Positions 1-6,640 of a stretch of DNA of 8,755 nt are shown here, piece by piece. The stretch spans positions 1 to 8,755 of the forward strand of contig JBLHWU010000242.1 in NCBI GenBank assembly GCA_047629355.1. The letters are read 5' to 3'. Below the pieces are notes generated by a model. That model was given only the letters and a program-made list of their open reading frames with translations, had not been told where the DNA came from and searched no databases. The translations under genes were made by a program, and so were the position numbers. How positions within the stretch are numbered: the first letter of the stretch is position 1; every line of letters begins with the position of its first letter. This stretch comes from CAYUNA01 sp047629355. Its GTDB lineage: Bacteria; Bacteroidota; Bacteroidia; Chitinophagales; Saprospiraceae.

Positions 1-55
<55 letters not shown>

Positions 56-697
56 AGTAGCGGTGGAATATGCACTTGGCGACGCTTTAGAAAGTGTCTA
101 AAATGTCTTCAATTTCCAGAGGAATATGAAACAAAGCTACAACAACTAAAAGAATTGTTATTTCTTGAAAATCAAGGATTTATAAAAGTTTATTTCGCAG
201 ATGAAAGTGGGTTTAGTTTGACACCTGATATTCCATATGGTTGGCAGCCAGTAAATCAACCGATTCGCATTAAAACCGCAAGAAGCAAGCGATTAAATAC
301 TTTTGGTTTATTGACCCGAAAAAATGAGTTGGATGCCTACACTTTTTGGGGCAGTGCTACGGCTGCTATGATTATTGGTTTTATTGATGATTTTGTAAAA
401 AAAATGACTCAAAGAACTGTGATTGTTATTGATAATGCAACCGTACATCATAGCGATGAATTTCATGACAAAATTGAAGAATGGAAAGAGCTTGATATCG
501 ACATTTTTTATTTGCCACGTTACAGTCCCAACTTGAATATTATTGAGACACTTTGGCGAAAAATAAAATACGAATGGCTTAAACCACATGACTACCTAAA
601 TCTGAAAACTTTAGAAGCCGCTATTGACAATATTTTAATCAAATTCGGAATTGATTTTTCAATCAATTTTGAAAATAAAAAAGTGTCGATTATTTAA
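56..697 (+). CDS. IS630-family DDE transposase, 5'-truncated
   Basis: This is the catalytic part of an IS630/Tc1-mariner superfamily transposase, which cuts and joins insertion sequence ends, usually at TA targets. About 213 residues remain of a family usually around 330-350, so the N-terminal helix-turn-helix DNA-binding region is missing. The frame is open without a stop back into the poly-C tract, and the residues before the TTG at 155 (PEEYETKLQQLKEL) look like genuine family sequence, so that TTG is not the real start. The DDE triad is visible: D49 in ADESG, D126 in VIDNATVHHS, and E164 in NIIETLWRKIKYEW, with 37 residues between the last two. YLPRYSPNLNIIE is the usual context of the catalytic glutamate. 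The stop is TAA at 695-697. The cut at the left edge looks like an assembly break, because insertion sequence copies commonly end contigs; the genomic copy may be intact. The family call is firm; the subgroup is not determined. Confidence 0.9.
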   Translation, partial: SSGGICTWRRFRKCLKCLQFPEEYETKLQQLKELLFLENQGFIKVYFADESGFSLTPDIPYGWQPVNQPIRIKTARSKRLNTFGLLTRKNELDAYTFWGSATAAMIIGFIDDFVKKMTQRTVIVIDNATVHHSDEFHDKIEEWKELDIDIFYLPRYSPNLNIIETLWRKIKYEWLKPHDYLNLKTLEAAIDNILIKFGIDFSINFENKKVSII

Positions 698-705
698 TGA
701 CACTT
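681..705. repeat. Inverted repeat across the transposase stop codon
   Basis: AAGTGTC at 681-687 is the exact reverse complement of GACACTT at 699-705, with an 11-base spacer containing the stop codon. It could be part of the insertion sequence end or a small hairpin closing the transposase transcript. No strong T tract follows, so an intrinsic terminator is only one option. Confidence 0.5.
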
Positions 706-815
706 ACTTAATATGAGTGTGTTACAAATAATTAAGCGTCTTTTTTAGTGTTAATTTTGGCACTGCGGTAAAATTTTGAAGTAATTTCTAATTCTACCCC
801 CAAACACATATATTT

Positions 816-834
816 TTTTGGCACGCATCTTGCC
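816..834 (+). promoter_or_regulatory. Sigma-54 (RpoN) -24/-12 promoter
   Basis: A T-rich lead is followed by TGGCACG (819-825), four bases (CATC) and TTGC (830-833). This matches the sigma-54 consensus TGGCACG-N4-TTGC, with GG (820-821) and GC (832-833) separated by exactly ten bases. The predicted transcription start is about twelve bases after the -12 C, near 845, and transcription would run rightward. Sigma-54 promoters need an AAA+ activator bound upstream; no obvious palindromic activator site was recognised between 720 and 815. What is transcribed is the uncharacterised region 845-1371. No conventional gene lies downstream on this strand before the converging kinase gene. Confidence 0.75.
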
Positions 835-946
835 TACTACTTATTGTAGTTTTAAACAATATTTAAAATAAAATATATTTCATATCGAATAAATAATCTT
901 TACAACTAACTGGTTATCAATTACTGTAAACAAATTATTTTAACTA

Positions 947-1003
947 ATGGGATATTTAAATATTTGTAAGACTATCACACTATTGGAACATTAGATATCC
1001 CAT
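947..1003 (+). repeat. Long stem-loop, ATGGGATAT inverted repeat
   Basis: ATGGGATAT (947-955) is the exact reverse complement of ATATCCCAT (995-1003). The stem extends inward by four more pairs, one of them G-U, to give 13 pairs (947-959 with 991-1003) around a 31-base loop. It lies about 100 bases after the predicted sigma-54 start. A third ATGGGAT copy occurs at 1090-1096 and could compete for the same arm. Role unknown. Confidence 0.55.
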
Positions 1004-1028
1004 GCAACATTAATTTTCGTGAACTTAA

Positions 1029-1065
1029 ACGATAACTGCCATTAGTTTGGTAGCCTCCTTATCGT
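1029..1065 (+). repeat. Two-tier bulged hairpin
   Basis: ACGATAA (1029-1035) pairs with TTATCGT (1059-1065). Directly inside, CTGCCA (1036-1041) pairs with TGGTAG (1048-1053) through one G-U pair, leaving a six-base loop and a five-base bulge, CCTCC, on the 3' side. A stacked 7+6-pair helix with one asymmetric bulge is more typical of a folded RNA than of chance sequence in AT-rich DNA. The bulge CCTCC is also an anti-Shine-Dalgarno-like sequence; that may be coincidence. Confidence 0.45.
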
Positions 1066-1208
1066 CGTAGTCTACACGTTGATGTTGTCATGGGATTTCC
1101 GTGTTTATATGTTTTTGAAAATGAAGATTCCTAACAAATTATAGTCTCAAAGAAAAAAATCAAACCATTTTAGAAGTTTAGACAAAACTTCTTAAAAACT
1201 ATCACATT

Positions 1209-1304
1209 ATGATTATCTTATATTTTGCTTTAGGCGCATTCATTTTAGGAGGAGGAACAATTAGCTTGACTAATATGGCTGCTCAACAAGGGCAGATTAC
1301 CTAA
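1209..1304 (+). CDS. Small hydrophobic ORF, 31 aa, unrecognised
   Basis: An ATG at 1209 opens a 31-residue frame whose first ~20 residues (LYFALGAFILGGG core) could form one membrane segment, followed by a polar tail, MAAQQGQIT, and TAA at 1302-1304. No Shine-Dalgarno is seen, as is usual in Bacteroidota. The frame stays open past the stop: codons 1305-1373 read ERLTIDGFRYTVLH then ERLTIQCIR, and end at TGA 1374-1376. The continuation starts with a sensible polar sequence and contains a repeated ERLTI spaced 14 codons, so the TAA may be a nonsense change in a ~54-residue protein (an AAA lysine codon would give QITKERLTI). It is the only plausible protein product of the sigma-54 unit. No family was recognised, and a chance ORF remains a fair alternative. 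Confidence 0.3.
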   Translation: MIILYFALGAFILGGGTISLTNMAAQQGQIT

Positions 1305-1371
1305 GAACGACTCACAATTGACGGCTTTCGGTACACGGTATTGCACGAACGACTAACCATTCAATGTATAC

Positions 1372-1416
1372 GATGAATTGCGGTGTTTTTTCTAATTAAA
1401 AACACCGCAATTCATC
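1372..1416. terminator. Perfect 19-bp inverted repeat, likely bidirectional terminator
   Basis: Bases 1372-1390 and 1398-1416 are exact reverse complements (core GCGGTGTTTTT / AAAAACACCGC) with a seven-base loop. The hairpin lies 17 bases beyond the stop of the minus-strand kinase and at the end of the plus-strand sigma-54 unit, the place expected for a shared terminator between converging transcripts. No T tract follows the stem on either strand; the T run lies inside the stem next to the loop, so it departs from the standard intrinsic terminator form. Confidence 0.65.
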
Positions 1417-1433
1417 CAAATTCCTTCAGATTT

Positions 1434-4400
1434 CTATCCAACTACCTCTACTATTGGCAACTCAATAAAAAATGAGGTTCCTACGTTGACCGCTGTTTCG
1501 AAATAAATTTTCCCCTTTGAAGATTCCATAATATTTTTGGAAATCGCTAAGCCAAGTCCCGTTCCTGAGCTTTTCGTCGTAAAGTTCGGTACAAATACTT
1601 TTTCTCTCATTTCATCTGAAATCCCGGTTCCATTATCTTTTACTCGAATTATTACGGTATCATCAGTGTCTTCTTTTCGATATAAGGATACATTAATATC
1701 ACCTCTGCGATCATCTGGTATCGCTTGAATTGCATTTTTAATCAAGTTATTCAGTACCCGCGTCAAGTGGTTTTTATCGGCATACACCATAAATTTTGAG
1801 TTTGGAATATTCAAACTCACATCCATTTCATCACTCTCATTGACAAATAAAGCATGTACCGAAGCCGTCAACTCATTCAAGACAAACTTAGAGCTTTCGG
1901 CAACGGGCATCTTCGCAAAGTTGGAGAACTCATTGGCAATTTGCGCCAAAGAATCTATCTGCTCAACCAAGGTTTTCGATACGCGTTTCAACAGCGGTTC
2001 AATGTCATCGGGACTCCTCTGATAAGCGTGTAACATATACTGAATACTGAGTTTCATTGGGGTCAGTGGATTTTTAATCTCATGCGCTACTTGTTTTGCC
2101 ATCTCTCGCCACGCCCCTTCGCGCTCGGATTTGGCAAGCAGATGGGTACTTTCTTCCAACTTTTTAATCATCTTATTATACTGCTTGATTAGCTCCCCCA
2201 ACTCGTCTTCGCTGTCCCATTTTAGCGGTTCATTATTCCCTAGTTTCACCCGTTTCATGCTATCTCCGATATCGGAAATCGGTCGGGTAATTGAGTTTGC
2301 CACCATGATTGCCACTGCCCCTGCGATGAGCAATAGAAAAACGTAAACGTTCATCAGGGTTCCCATAAATTCTGTCACATCGCCCTTCAAATCTCGTTCT
2401 TGCGAATAATATGGGAGCCCCAGGTAAGCGATATTTTTTCCTTCCAAATTTTTCAAGGGCACATAAGCCGATTTGTATTTCAAGTCACCGACGGACTCGT
2501 CTTGCACCAATATGTCACTACTCTTTTCATTATTTGAAAAATAGGCAAATGCTCCCATTTTATCAGTCACAATCCCTTTTTGAAAGATATTTTTTTCAGA
2601 AGAAGAAATCAGCTTTCCATCCGTTCCAAATAAATTGACATCCAAACGATGAATTTCAGAAGTTGGTTCGATTAAGTTTTCCAACTTAACATTTCCAGGA
2701 TTTTCTAAAAACATTAAATCCAGTTCTCGTTGAGCACTTTTCTTCGCTGCGCCTGCTTTTCTATCCAATCGTCCAGAATGATACTTGGTCGATTGATTTT
2801 GAAAATGCCAGACCGAAATAATTCCAATTGAAAAGAAAGAAATTAAAATCAATACGATGACCGCAAGTTGAATACGGTTCCGCAAAGAAGGCTTTTTCGT
2901 AATCGAAAAATTTAGCACACTCGGCAATGCATTTGTAACCGAATTGATAAGTGCCAATACAATCACCGTGACCACCAACAATCCAAAAAGGTAAGAGAAC
3001 AAGGAAATCGGTTTGATATAACCCCCAATACTTCGCCCAATCGACACGACTTTATTATCGGGTGCATGATAAAGCAATTCCCAGCGTTTACTGGTAGAAA
3101 CCACCTTTTCAACCATTCCTATCGGCGGTAATTCCTCTTCAGCAATACTCTTTTCATACCCATAATTCCCTTGCTCTTCTATCAGTTTTCCATCTTGATA
3201 AATCGCATAATCATAGATATCCAATTCAGCTAAGCCCTTATATTGATGCCCAATTAATAGCTCGGTATAGACTTTAGACGGATTAGATTTTTTTCTTTCA
3301 AATTCTAAAAATAGGTATAATGGATAAGTGCCAGCAATTTCCATTTTCATGGAATAAATGGGTTCTAAATTTTCTTTTAAACGAAATTTCAAACCAGTGA
3401 CTGCCAATTGTTTCCCTTTATTAAAATTCCGTTGAATGGAATCCAATGACTCCTTTCCTCCCAAAAAGATGCTTTTTCCTGTTGTTTTATCAAAGGTTTT
3501 TATTTGATAAGTATAATTGTGAAAAAGATATTTGATATTAGAAAAATTGAGGTCAACTTCATTTTCTAAAATGTCTTTAGCAATCAGTATGGTGTCAGAA
3601 CTTAATGATTTTATAAAGGATTCATTCAACAGTTCTAACCGAAATGCTTCAAAGCCTGTCTCCGCCATCGTATCTCGAAAATTCGCTAATTCTTCGGCAT
3701 ATGCCACCCGCAATTGATAATCTTTATCAACATTATATTTAAATAAAAGTGACGCAGAAAAAGCAGCAAATAAAACCAGCCAAAAGACCAACCAAGATAA
3801 ATTTGGCAACGGTTCTTCAATGAACATATCAAATGCTACGATATAGAGAAATGAAATCAACAGCAATATCCACAACGAAAAATCTAGGTCCATGAACTGA
3901 ATCACAATCATTGAAGCCCCCAATGCCCCCAATAAAGAAACCAGCCGTTGTGGACGTGTCAGCCCTACTTGCCAAGTCGAAGTCATCATGCGGTGGCTAA
4001 ATAAAAACAGCCCAAATAACAGCAATATAATCCCGACAATAGATAGGAAACTGTAAAAATTGAGATTAAAAACGTTGTCAAAATCAAAGGTAATGTCCGA
4101 ATCCATGACCAGACTTTTGAATACACCCGAAATCATCAGAATGCCCAAAATTATAGAAAAATAGTTGAGCGCGGCCAAACTAAAACGCACTGGCAAGGAG
4201 ACATTATTCAACTCTTTTACCTGAAATTGATGATGAAAAAAGACCATCATCCACAGCAATAAAACAATGTTAATCAAGAGGTCGCCAAGACTACTCGAAC
4301 TATTTAAAACGGGTTTTTCAAAAGTATCTGAAAAGGTGTGTAAATCAGAGAAATTGGCGGAAAACCCGAACTCCATCGTCAGATACCGCAGCAAAAATAT

Positions 4401-5174
4401 CACTCCAATTAGGAACGCCGCCCCAGCCCACGGCGCATAGCGATTGACCAATAAAATCGCCAAATCATTCACCAAGACAGCCATTGCAATAAAGCCCATC
4501 AGGTATATCATCAACAGCAATTTCAACTGCGTTTTATCCTTAATTCCTTTTCTCGCATCAATCCACGTCAATACCTCGCCATTGACGGAGTTGATGGCAA
4601 ATACTGTCTCTTTTTTTGAAATAAAAACCTCTTGGGGAATCGTAAAATTTTCCGTCAAAAATTTGTTTAATAAATGATGACTTTCCAGCGAATATTCATT
4701 TTTTACAGGAATCAAACCAACGCCCCAACAACCATCACAAATATTTGAATAAAGCTTATAAATGTATTCGTAATAACCATTCTTTAAACGTATAAATCCA
4801 ACCTGCTCTTCTTTTTCGGATGAAAGCGGCAAGTCCTTTTTCTTGACAAATGCCCGATTGTTTGTCCAAAAAACCAGTGAATCGCCTTGATATAGGGAAA
4901 TATTATAACTTTGAGTAGAAAGATTTTTGAGTTGTAGCAGGTCAAGCTTTCGCAAATCCGAATCCATGGCCTCCTTCGATTTTATCTGACGTCCCAGATA
5001 GGATTCGTCAGCTAAAATCGCGCTAACTACTATTTCTTGTTCGTGTAAATAATTTTCGATGCGCTGTTCATAATTGGCTAAATTCCAATCTTTAGTCAAA
5101 AAGAATTCCATCCCGGCGGCAATGCCGAAGAATACCAAAATACAGATCAGTGCAATATACTGTCGTTTTTTCAT
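1434..5174 (-). CDS. Giant polytopic NtrY-like sensor histidine kinase
   Basis: This is a membrane sensor kinase that should autophosphorylate on histidine and pass the phosphate to a response regulator, probably a sigma-54 activator of the NtrX type if the NtrY likeness holds. Residues are numbered from the ATG at 5172-5174, preferred over an in-frame TTG at 5187-5189. Order: membrane segment 6-25; extracytoplasmic part to ~215 with a CDGC pair (C146, C149); about eight membrane segments from 217 to 479; a second extracytoplasmic region ~480-722; segments 723-745 and 769-789; a third outer domain ~790-938; segment 939-958; HAMP from ~960 (NSITRPI); HisKA with HEIKNPLTPMKLS and phosphoacceptor H1031 (codon 2082-2084); HATPase with N1147 (LIKNAIQ), DNGTGI at 1180 and GTGLGL at 1204. 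All catalytic boxes are present, so it should be active. At 1246 residues it far exceeds the usual ~750 of NtrY. No response regulator is adjacent. Kinase class is firm; the signal is unknown. Confidence 0.92.
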   Translation of the reverse strand: MKKRQYIALICILVFFGIAAGMEFFLTKDWNLANYEQRIENYLHEQEIVVSAILADESYLGRQIKSKEAMDSDLRKLDLLQLKNLSTQSYNISLYQGDSLVFWTNNRAFVKKKDLPLSSEKEEQVGFIRLKNGYYEYIYKLYSNICDGCWGVGLIPVKNEYSLESHHLLNKFLTENFTIPQEVFISKKETVFAINSVNGEVLTWIDARKGIKDKTQLKLLLMIYLMGFIAMAVLVNDLAILLVNRYAPWAGAAFLIGVIFLLRYLTMEFGFSANFSDLHTFSDTFEKPVLNSSSSLGDLLINIVLLLWMMVFFHHQFQVKELNNVSLPVRFSLAALNYFSIILGILMISGVFKSLVMDSDITFDFDNVFNLNFYSFLSIVGIILLLFGLFLFSHRMMTSTWQVGLTRPQRLVSLLGALGASMIVIQFMDLDFSLWILLLISFLYIVAFDMFIEEPLPNLSWLVFWLVLFAAFSASLLFKYNVDKDYQLRVAYAEELANFRDTMAETGFEAFRLELLNESFIKSLSSDTILIAKDILENEVDLNFSNIKYLFHNYTYQIKTFDKTTGKSIFLGGKESLDSIQRNFNKGKQLAVTGLKFRLKENLEPIYSMKMEIAGTYPLYLFLEFERKKSNPSKVYTELLIGHQYKGLAELDIYDYAIYQDGKLIEEQGNYGYEKSIAEEELPPIGMVEKVVSTSKRWELLYHAPDNKVVSIGRSIGGYIKPISLFSYLFGLLVVTVIVLALINSVTNALPSVLNFSITKKPSLRNRIQLAVIVLILISFFSIGIISVWHFQNQSTKYHSGRLDRKAGAAKKSAQRELDLMFLENPGNVKLENLIEPTSEIHRLDVNLFGTDGKLISSSEKNIFQKGIVTDKMGAFAYFSNNEKSSDILVQDESVGDLKYKSAYVPLKNLEGKNIAYLGLPYYSQERDLKGDVTEFMGTLMNVYVFLLLIAGAVAIMVANSITRPISDIGDSMKRVKLGNNEPLKWDSEDELGELIKQYNKMIKKLEESTHLLAKSEREGAWREMAKQVAHEIKNPLTPMKLSIQYMLHAYQRSPDDIEPLLKRVSKTLVEQIDSLAQIANEFSNFAKMPVAESSKFVLNELTASVHALFVNESDEMDVSLNIPNSKFMVYADKNHLTRVLNNLIKNAIQAIPDDRRGDINVSLYRKEDTDDTVIIRVKDNGTGISDEMREKVFVPNFTTKSSGTGLGLAISKNIMESSKGKIYFETAVNVGTSFFIELPIVEVVG

Positions 5175-5269
5175 GGTGAATTTGTTCAAGGGAATTATGA
5201 GTAATTCGATTTTTTAAACGGTAGTTTGTTCTTTTCTTTTTGACCTTAAACGATAGGGAGATTTGACTG

Positions 5270-5277
5270 CAAATTTA
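5270..5277 (-). promoter_or_regulatory. Bacteroidota-type -7 box for the kinase gene
   Basis: Read on the minus strand, this is TAAATTTG, a full match to the Bacteroidota -7 consensus TAnnTTTG, followed by C. The start of transcription would fall near 5263, giving a leader of roughly 90 bases before the ATG at 5174. No well-spaced -33 TTTG was found; the nearest lies about 33 bases upstream, too far. The call rests on the -7 box and its position. Confidence 0.45.
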
Positions 5278-5407
5278 GTAATAGTTTGATTATGAGGTAG
5301 TTTTTTATTACAAAATTTTAATAATTGTTTTTTAAAATTCAATTTGAGGCAATCACATTCCTAGCTTGACAAGCATGAATCACCATTTTATTCCTAAAAA
5401 GAATCAA

Positions 5408-5516
5408 ATGGTCAGACCGCTTTGCAGTCAGAAGTCAGGGGTCAGATTGCTTACTGCTAATTTTTAAAATTAGAGACTTCTCACTTCTGACCATGAACAT
5501 AGTCTGACTTCTGTCC
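5408..5516. repeat. Heptad-based palindromic intergenic repeat
   Basis: ATGGTCAGA (5408-5416) is exactly inverted as TCTGACCAT (5486-5494). The left arm carries GTCAG at 5427, 5434 and 5441, a seven-base period; the right arm carries ACTTCTC and ACTTCTG in tandem (5476-5489), the same heptad on the other strand, with a further TCTGACTTCTG at 5503-5513. The centre is an AT palindrome, CTAATTTT-t-AAAATTAG (5457-5473). Repeats built on GTCAGAA are, from general familiarity, common between genes in this phylum. It ends about 25 bases before the murI -7 box and could form a cruciform or an RNA hairpin. Confidence 0.65.
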
Positions 5517-5538
5517 TCTTTTAAAAGCAAATTTTCCT

Positions 5539-5546
5539 TACTTTCG
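5539..5546 (+). promoter_or_regulatory. Bacteroidota-type -7 box for murI
   Basis: TACTTTCG followed by C differs from TAnnTTTG at one position (C for T), a common variant. It ends 16 bases before the murI ATG, so the message would have a leader of only about ten bases. No convincing -33 TTG at the usual distance. Confidence 0.5.
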
Positions 5547-5562
5547 CACCAAAACAAATCCA

Positions 5563-6390
5563 ATGCACCAACCAATCGGCATCTTCGACAGCGGCTACGG
5601 CGGACTCACTATTTTGCGAGAAATCACCGCTGAACTCCCAGAATACGACTTTCTATATTTGGGAGACAATGCTCGTGCGCCCTACGGTACGCGGTCTTTT
5701 GACACCATTTATCAGTATACCTTGGAATGCGTTCAATTCTTGTTTAGTCAAGGCTGCGAGTTGGTAATCTTGGCTTGCAATACGGCTTCCGCCAAAGCAT
5801 TACGCAGCATTCAGCAATTGGATTTGCCCTGTATTGCACCTGAGAAACGCGTGCTTGGGGTGATTCGTCCAACGACAAAGGTCATTGGGCAGTTTACAAA
5901 GACCAATCACATCGGTATTTTGGGTACAAATGGTACCGTTGATTCAAAATCTTACCTGATAGAACTTGAAAAATTTTCTCCTGAAATTACTGCTTATCAA
6001 CAAGCCTGTCCGATGTGGGTTCCTTTGGTTGAAACGGGAGAACACAGCAGCAAAGGCGCTTATTATTTTGCGGAAAAAGACCTAACTAAACTGCTTAAAC
6101 AATCCCCTAAAATTGATACGTTATTATTGGCGTGTACGCATTACCCGTTGCTTTTGCCCATTATTCGGTCGGTTTTGCCGCCACACATTCAAGTGGTTGA
6201 GCAAGGGAAGATTGTTGCGAAAAGTTTAAAAGATTATTTAGAAAGGCATCCAAAAATGGACCAACGATGCTCGAAAAATAGAGCGCGACGGTTTTTAACT
6301 TCGGGAGATGCGGGTGATTTTGAGGCGCGTGGTGCGGTATTTTTTGGAGAGAAAGTCGTGGCGGAGAAGGTAAATTTAGTGAAAGGGTAA
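5563..6390 (+). CDS. murI: Glutamate racemase
   Basis: This cytosolic, cofactor-independent enzyme interconverts L- and D-glutamate and supplies D-glutamate for the peptidoglycan stem peptide. Its 275 residues match the usual 260-280. The signature blocks are in order: IGIFDSGYGGLT with D9; YLGDNARAPYGTRS (32-45); LACNTASAKALR with catalytic C72; HIGILGTNGTVDSKSY (116-131); CPMWVPLVETGEH (149-161); and LLACTHYPLLLP with catalytic C191 and H193. Both proton-transfer cysteines are present, so it should be functional. The ATG at 5563 is four codons before the conserved IGIFDSG block, as usual for the family. In many Bacteroidota murI follows the bamA and ompH (skp-like) genes; here it stands alone with its own promoter, divergent from the kinase gene and converging on ftcD. 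The last ~40 residues are rich in basic and small residues and less conserved. Confidence 0.97.
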   Translation: MHQPIGIFDSGYGGLTILREITAELPEYDFLYLGDNARAPYGTRSFDTIYQYTLECVQFLFSQGCELVILACNTASAKALRSIQQLDLPCIAPEKRVLGVIRPTTKVIGQFTKTNHIGILGTNGTVDSKSYLIELEKFSPEITAYQQACPMWVPLVETGEHSSKGAYYFAEKDLTKLLKQSPKIDTLLLACTHYPLLLPIIRSVLPPHIQVVEQGKIVAKSLKDYLERHPKMDQRCSKNRARRFLTSGDAGDFEARGAVFFGEKVVAEKVNLVKG

Positions 6391-6403
6391 AGTGAGGTAC
6401 TTA

Positions 6404-6640
6404 TAATTCAGTTTTTAACACATAGCTCATATTGTGATTTTACATAGTCACATAGCTTTTTGTAGCTAAAAAAAATTAATCCATTGACAATCAACTACTT
6501 AAAATATAAATTTCATCTTTTTTACAATTTCTTATAAAATGTAGCGCATAGCTTTTTGGAAAGCTAAAATCAGCTATGTGGCTATGTTTCAGCTATTGTG
6601 AGCTACGTGTTAAAAGAAAAATATTTACATTTAATTCAGT
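6404..6640. repeat. MITE-like inverted-repeat element with flanking direct repeats
   Basis: The outer ends TTTTAACACATAGCTCA (6413-6429) and TGAGCTACGTGTTAAAA (6599-6615) are inverted repeats with one mismatch in 17. Inside, further arms align imperfectly: CACATAGCTTTTTGTAGCT (6450-6468) on the left against AGCTATGTGGCTATG (6572-6586) on the right. The CATAGCTTTTTG unit also recurs directly at 6451 and 6547. A nine-base direct repeat, TAATTCAGT, occurs at 6404-6412 and 6632-6640. The left copy touches the inverted repeat; the right copy stands 16 bases away. No ORF lies inside. This fits a small non-autonomous mobile element with a target duplication, or a palindromic intergenic repeat that also ends the converging murI and ftcD transcripts. 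Confidence 0.55.

Larger units (their letters stand above)
56..720 (+). mobile_element. Right-hand part of an IS630-type insertion sequence
   Basis: The element comprises the transposase remnant plus the short sequence after it. Small nested inverted repeats follow the stop codon: AAGTGTC (681-687) with GACACTT (699-705), and ACACT (700-704) with AGTGT (716-720). One of these probably belongs to the terminal inverted repeat. The left end is outside the window, so neither the exact right boundary nor the target duplication can be set; 720 is a guess. Confidence 0.55.
845..1371 (+). ncRNA. Putative sigma-54-dependent structured transcript
   Basis: The interval between the sigma-54 promoter and the inverted repeat at 1372-1416 is about 530 bases. 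It holds no ORF longer than about 31 codons but has several stem-loops in the predicted transcript: 947-1003 (13 pairs), 1029-1065 (two stacked stems) and 1168-1196 (8 pairs, one mismatch, three more pairs). The last of these sits just before the small ORF at 1209. It could be a regulatory RNA, a long structured leader for that ORF, or the decayed remains of a former sigma-54-controlled gene. No known RNA family was recognised. The end points are inferred from the promoter and the terminator-like hairpin. Confidence 0.3.

Noticed and set aside
308..589. 93-codon minus-strand ORF inside the transposase
   Set aside because: It lies wholly antisense to clear DDE transposase coding sequence and resembles no protein family.
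757..771. TTGGCAC resembling a second sigma-54 -24 box
   Set aside because: The matching -12 GC at ten-base spacing is absent; AA is found there.
1082..1144. 20-codon ORF beginning MLSWDFRVYMF
   Set aside because: It is too short, with no family likeness, and lies in a region better explained by RNA structure.
845..1371. tRNA, tmRNA or other standard RNA gene in the structured region
   Set aside because: No cloverleaf, CCA end, or conserved element of a standard RNA could be found by eye.
1537..4677. Several 60-77 codon plus-strand ORFs across the kinase gene
   Set aside because: All are antisense shadows of a kinase whose motifs are continuous on the minus strand.
5187..5189. TTG start for the kinase, five codons upstream of the ATG
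   Set aside because: The ATG at 5172-5174 gives a standard MKKRQ-type N terminus directly before the first membrane segment, and is the more usual start codon.
6419..6609. Repeated CATAGCT units as a possible CRISPR array
   Set aside because: Units are short, in both orientations, irregularly spaced and without unique spacers; they form an inverted-repeat element.
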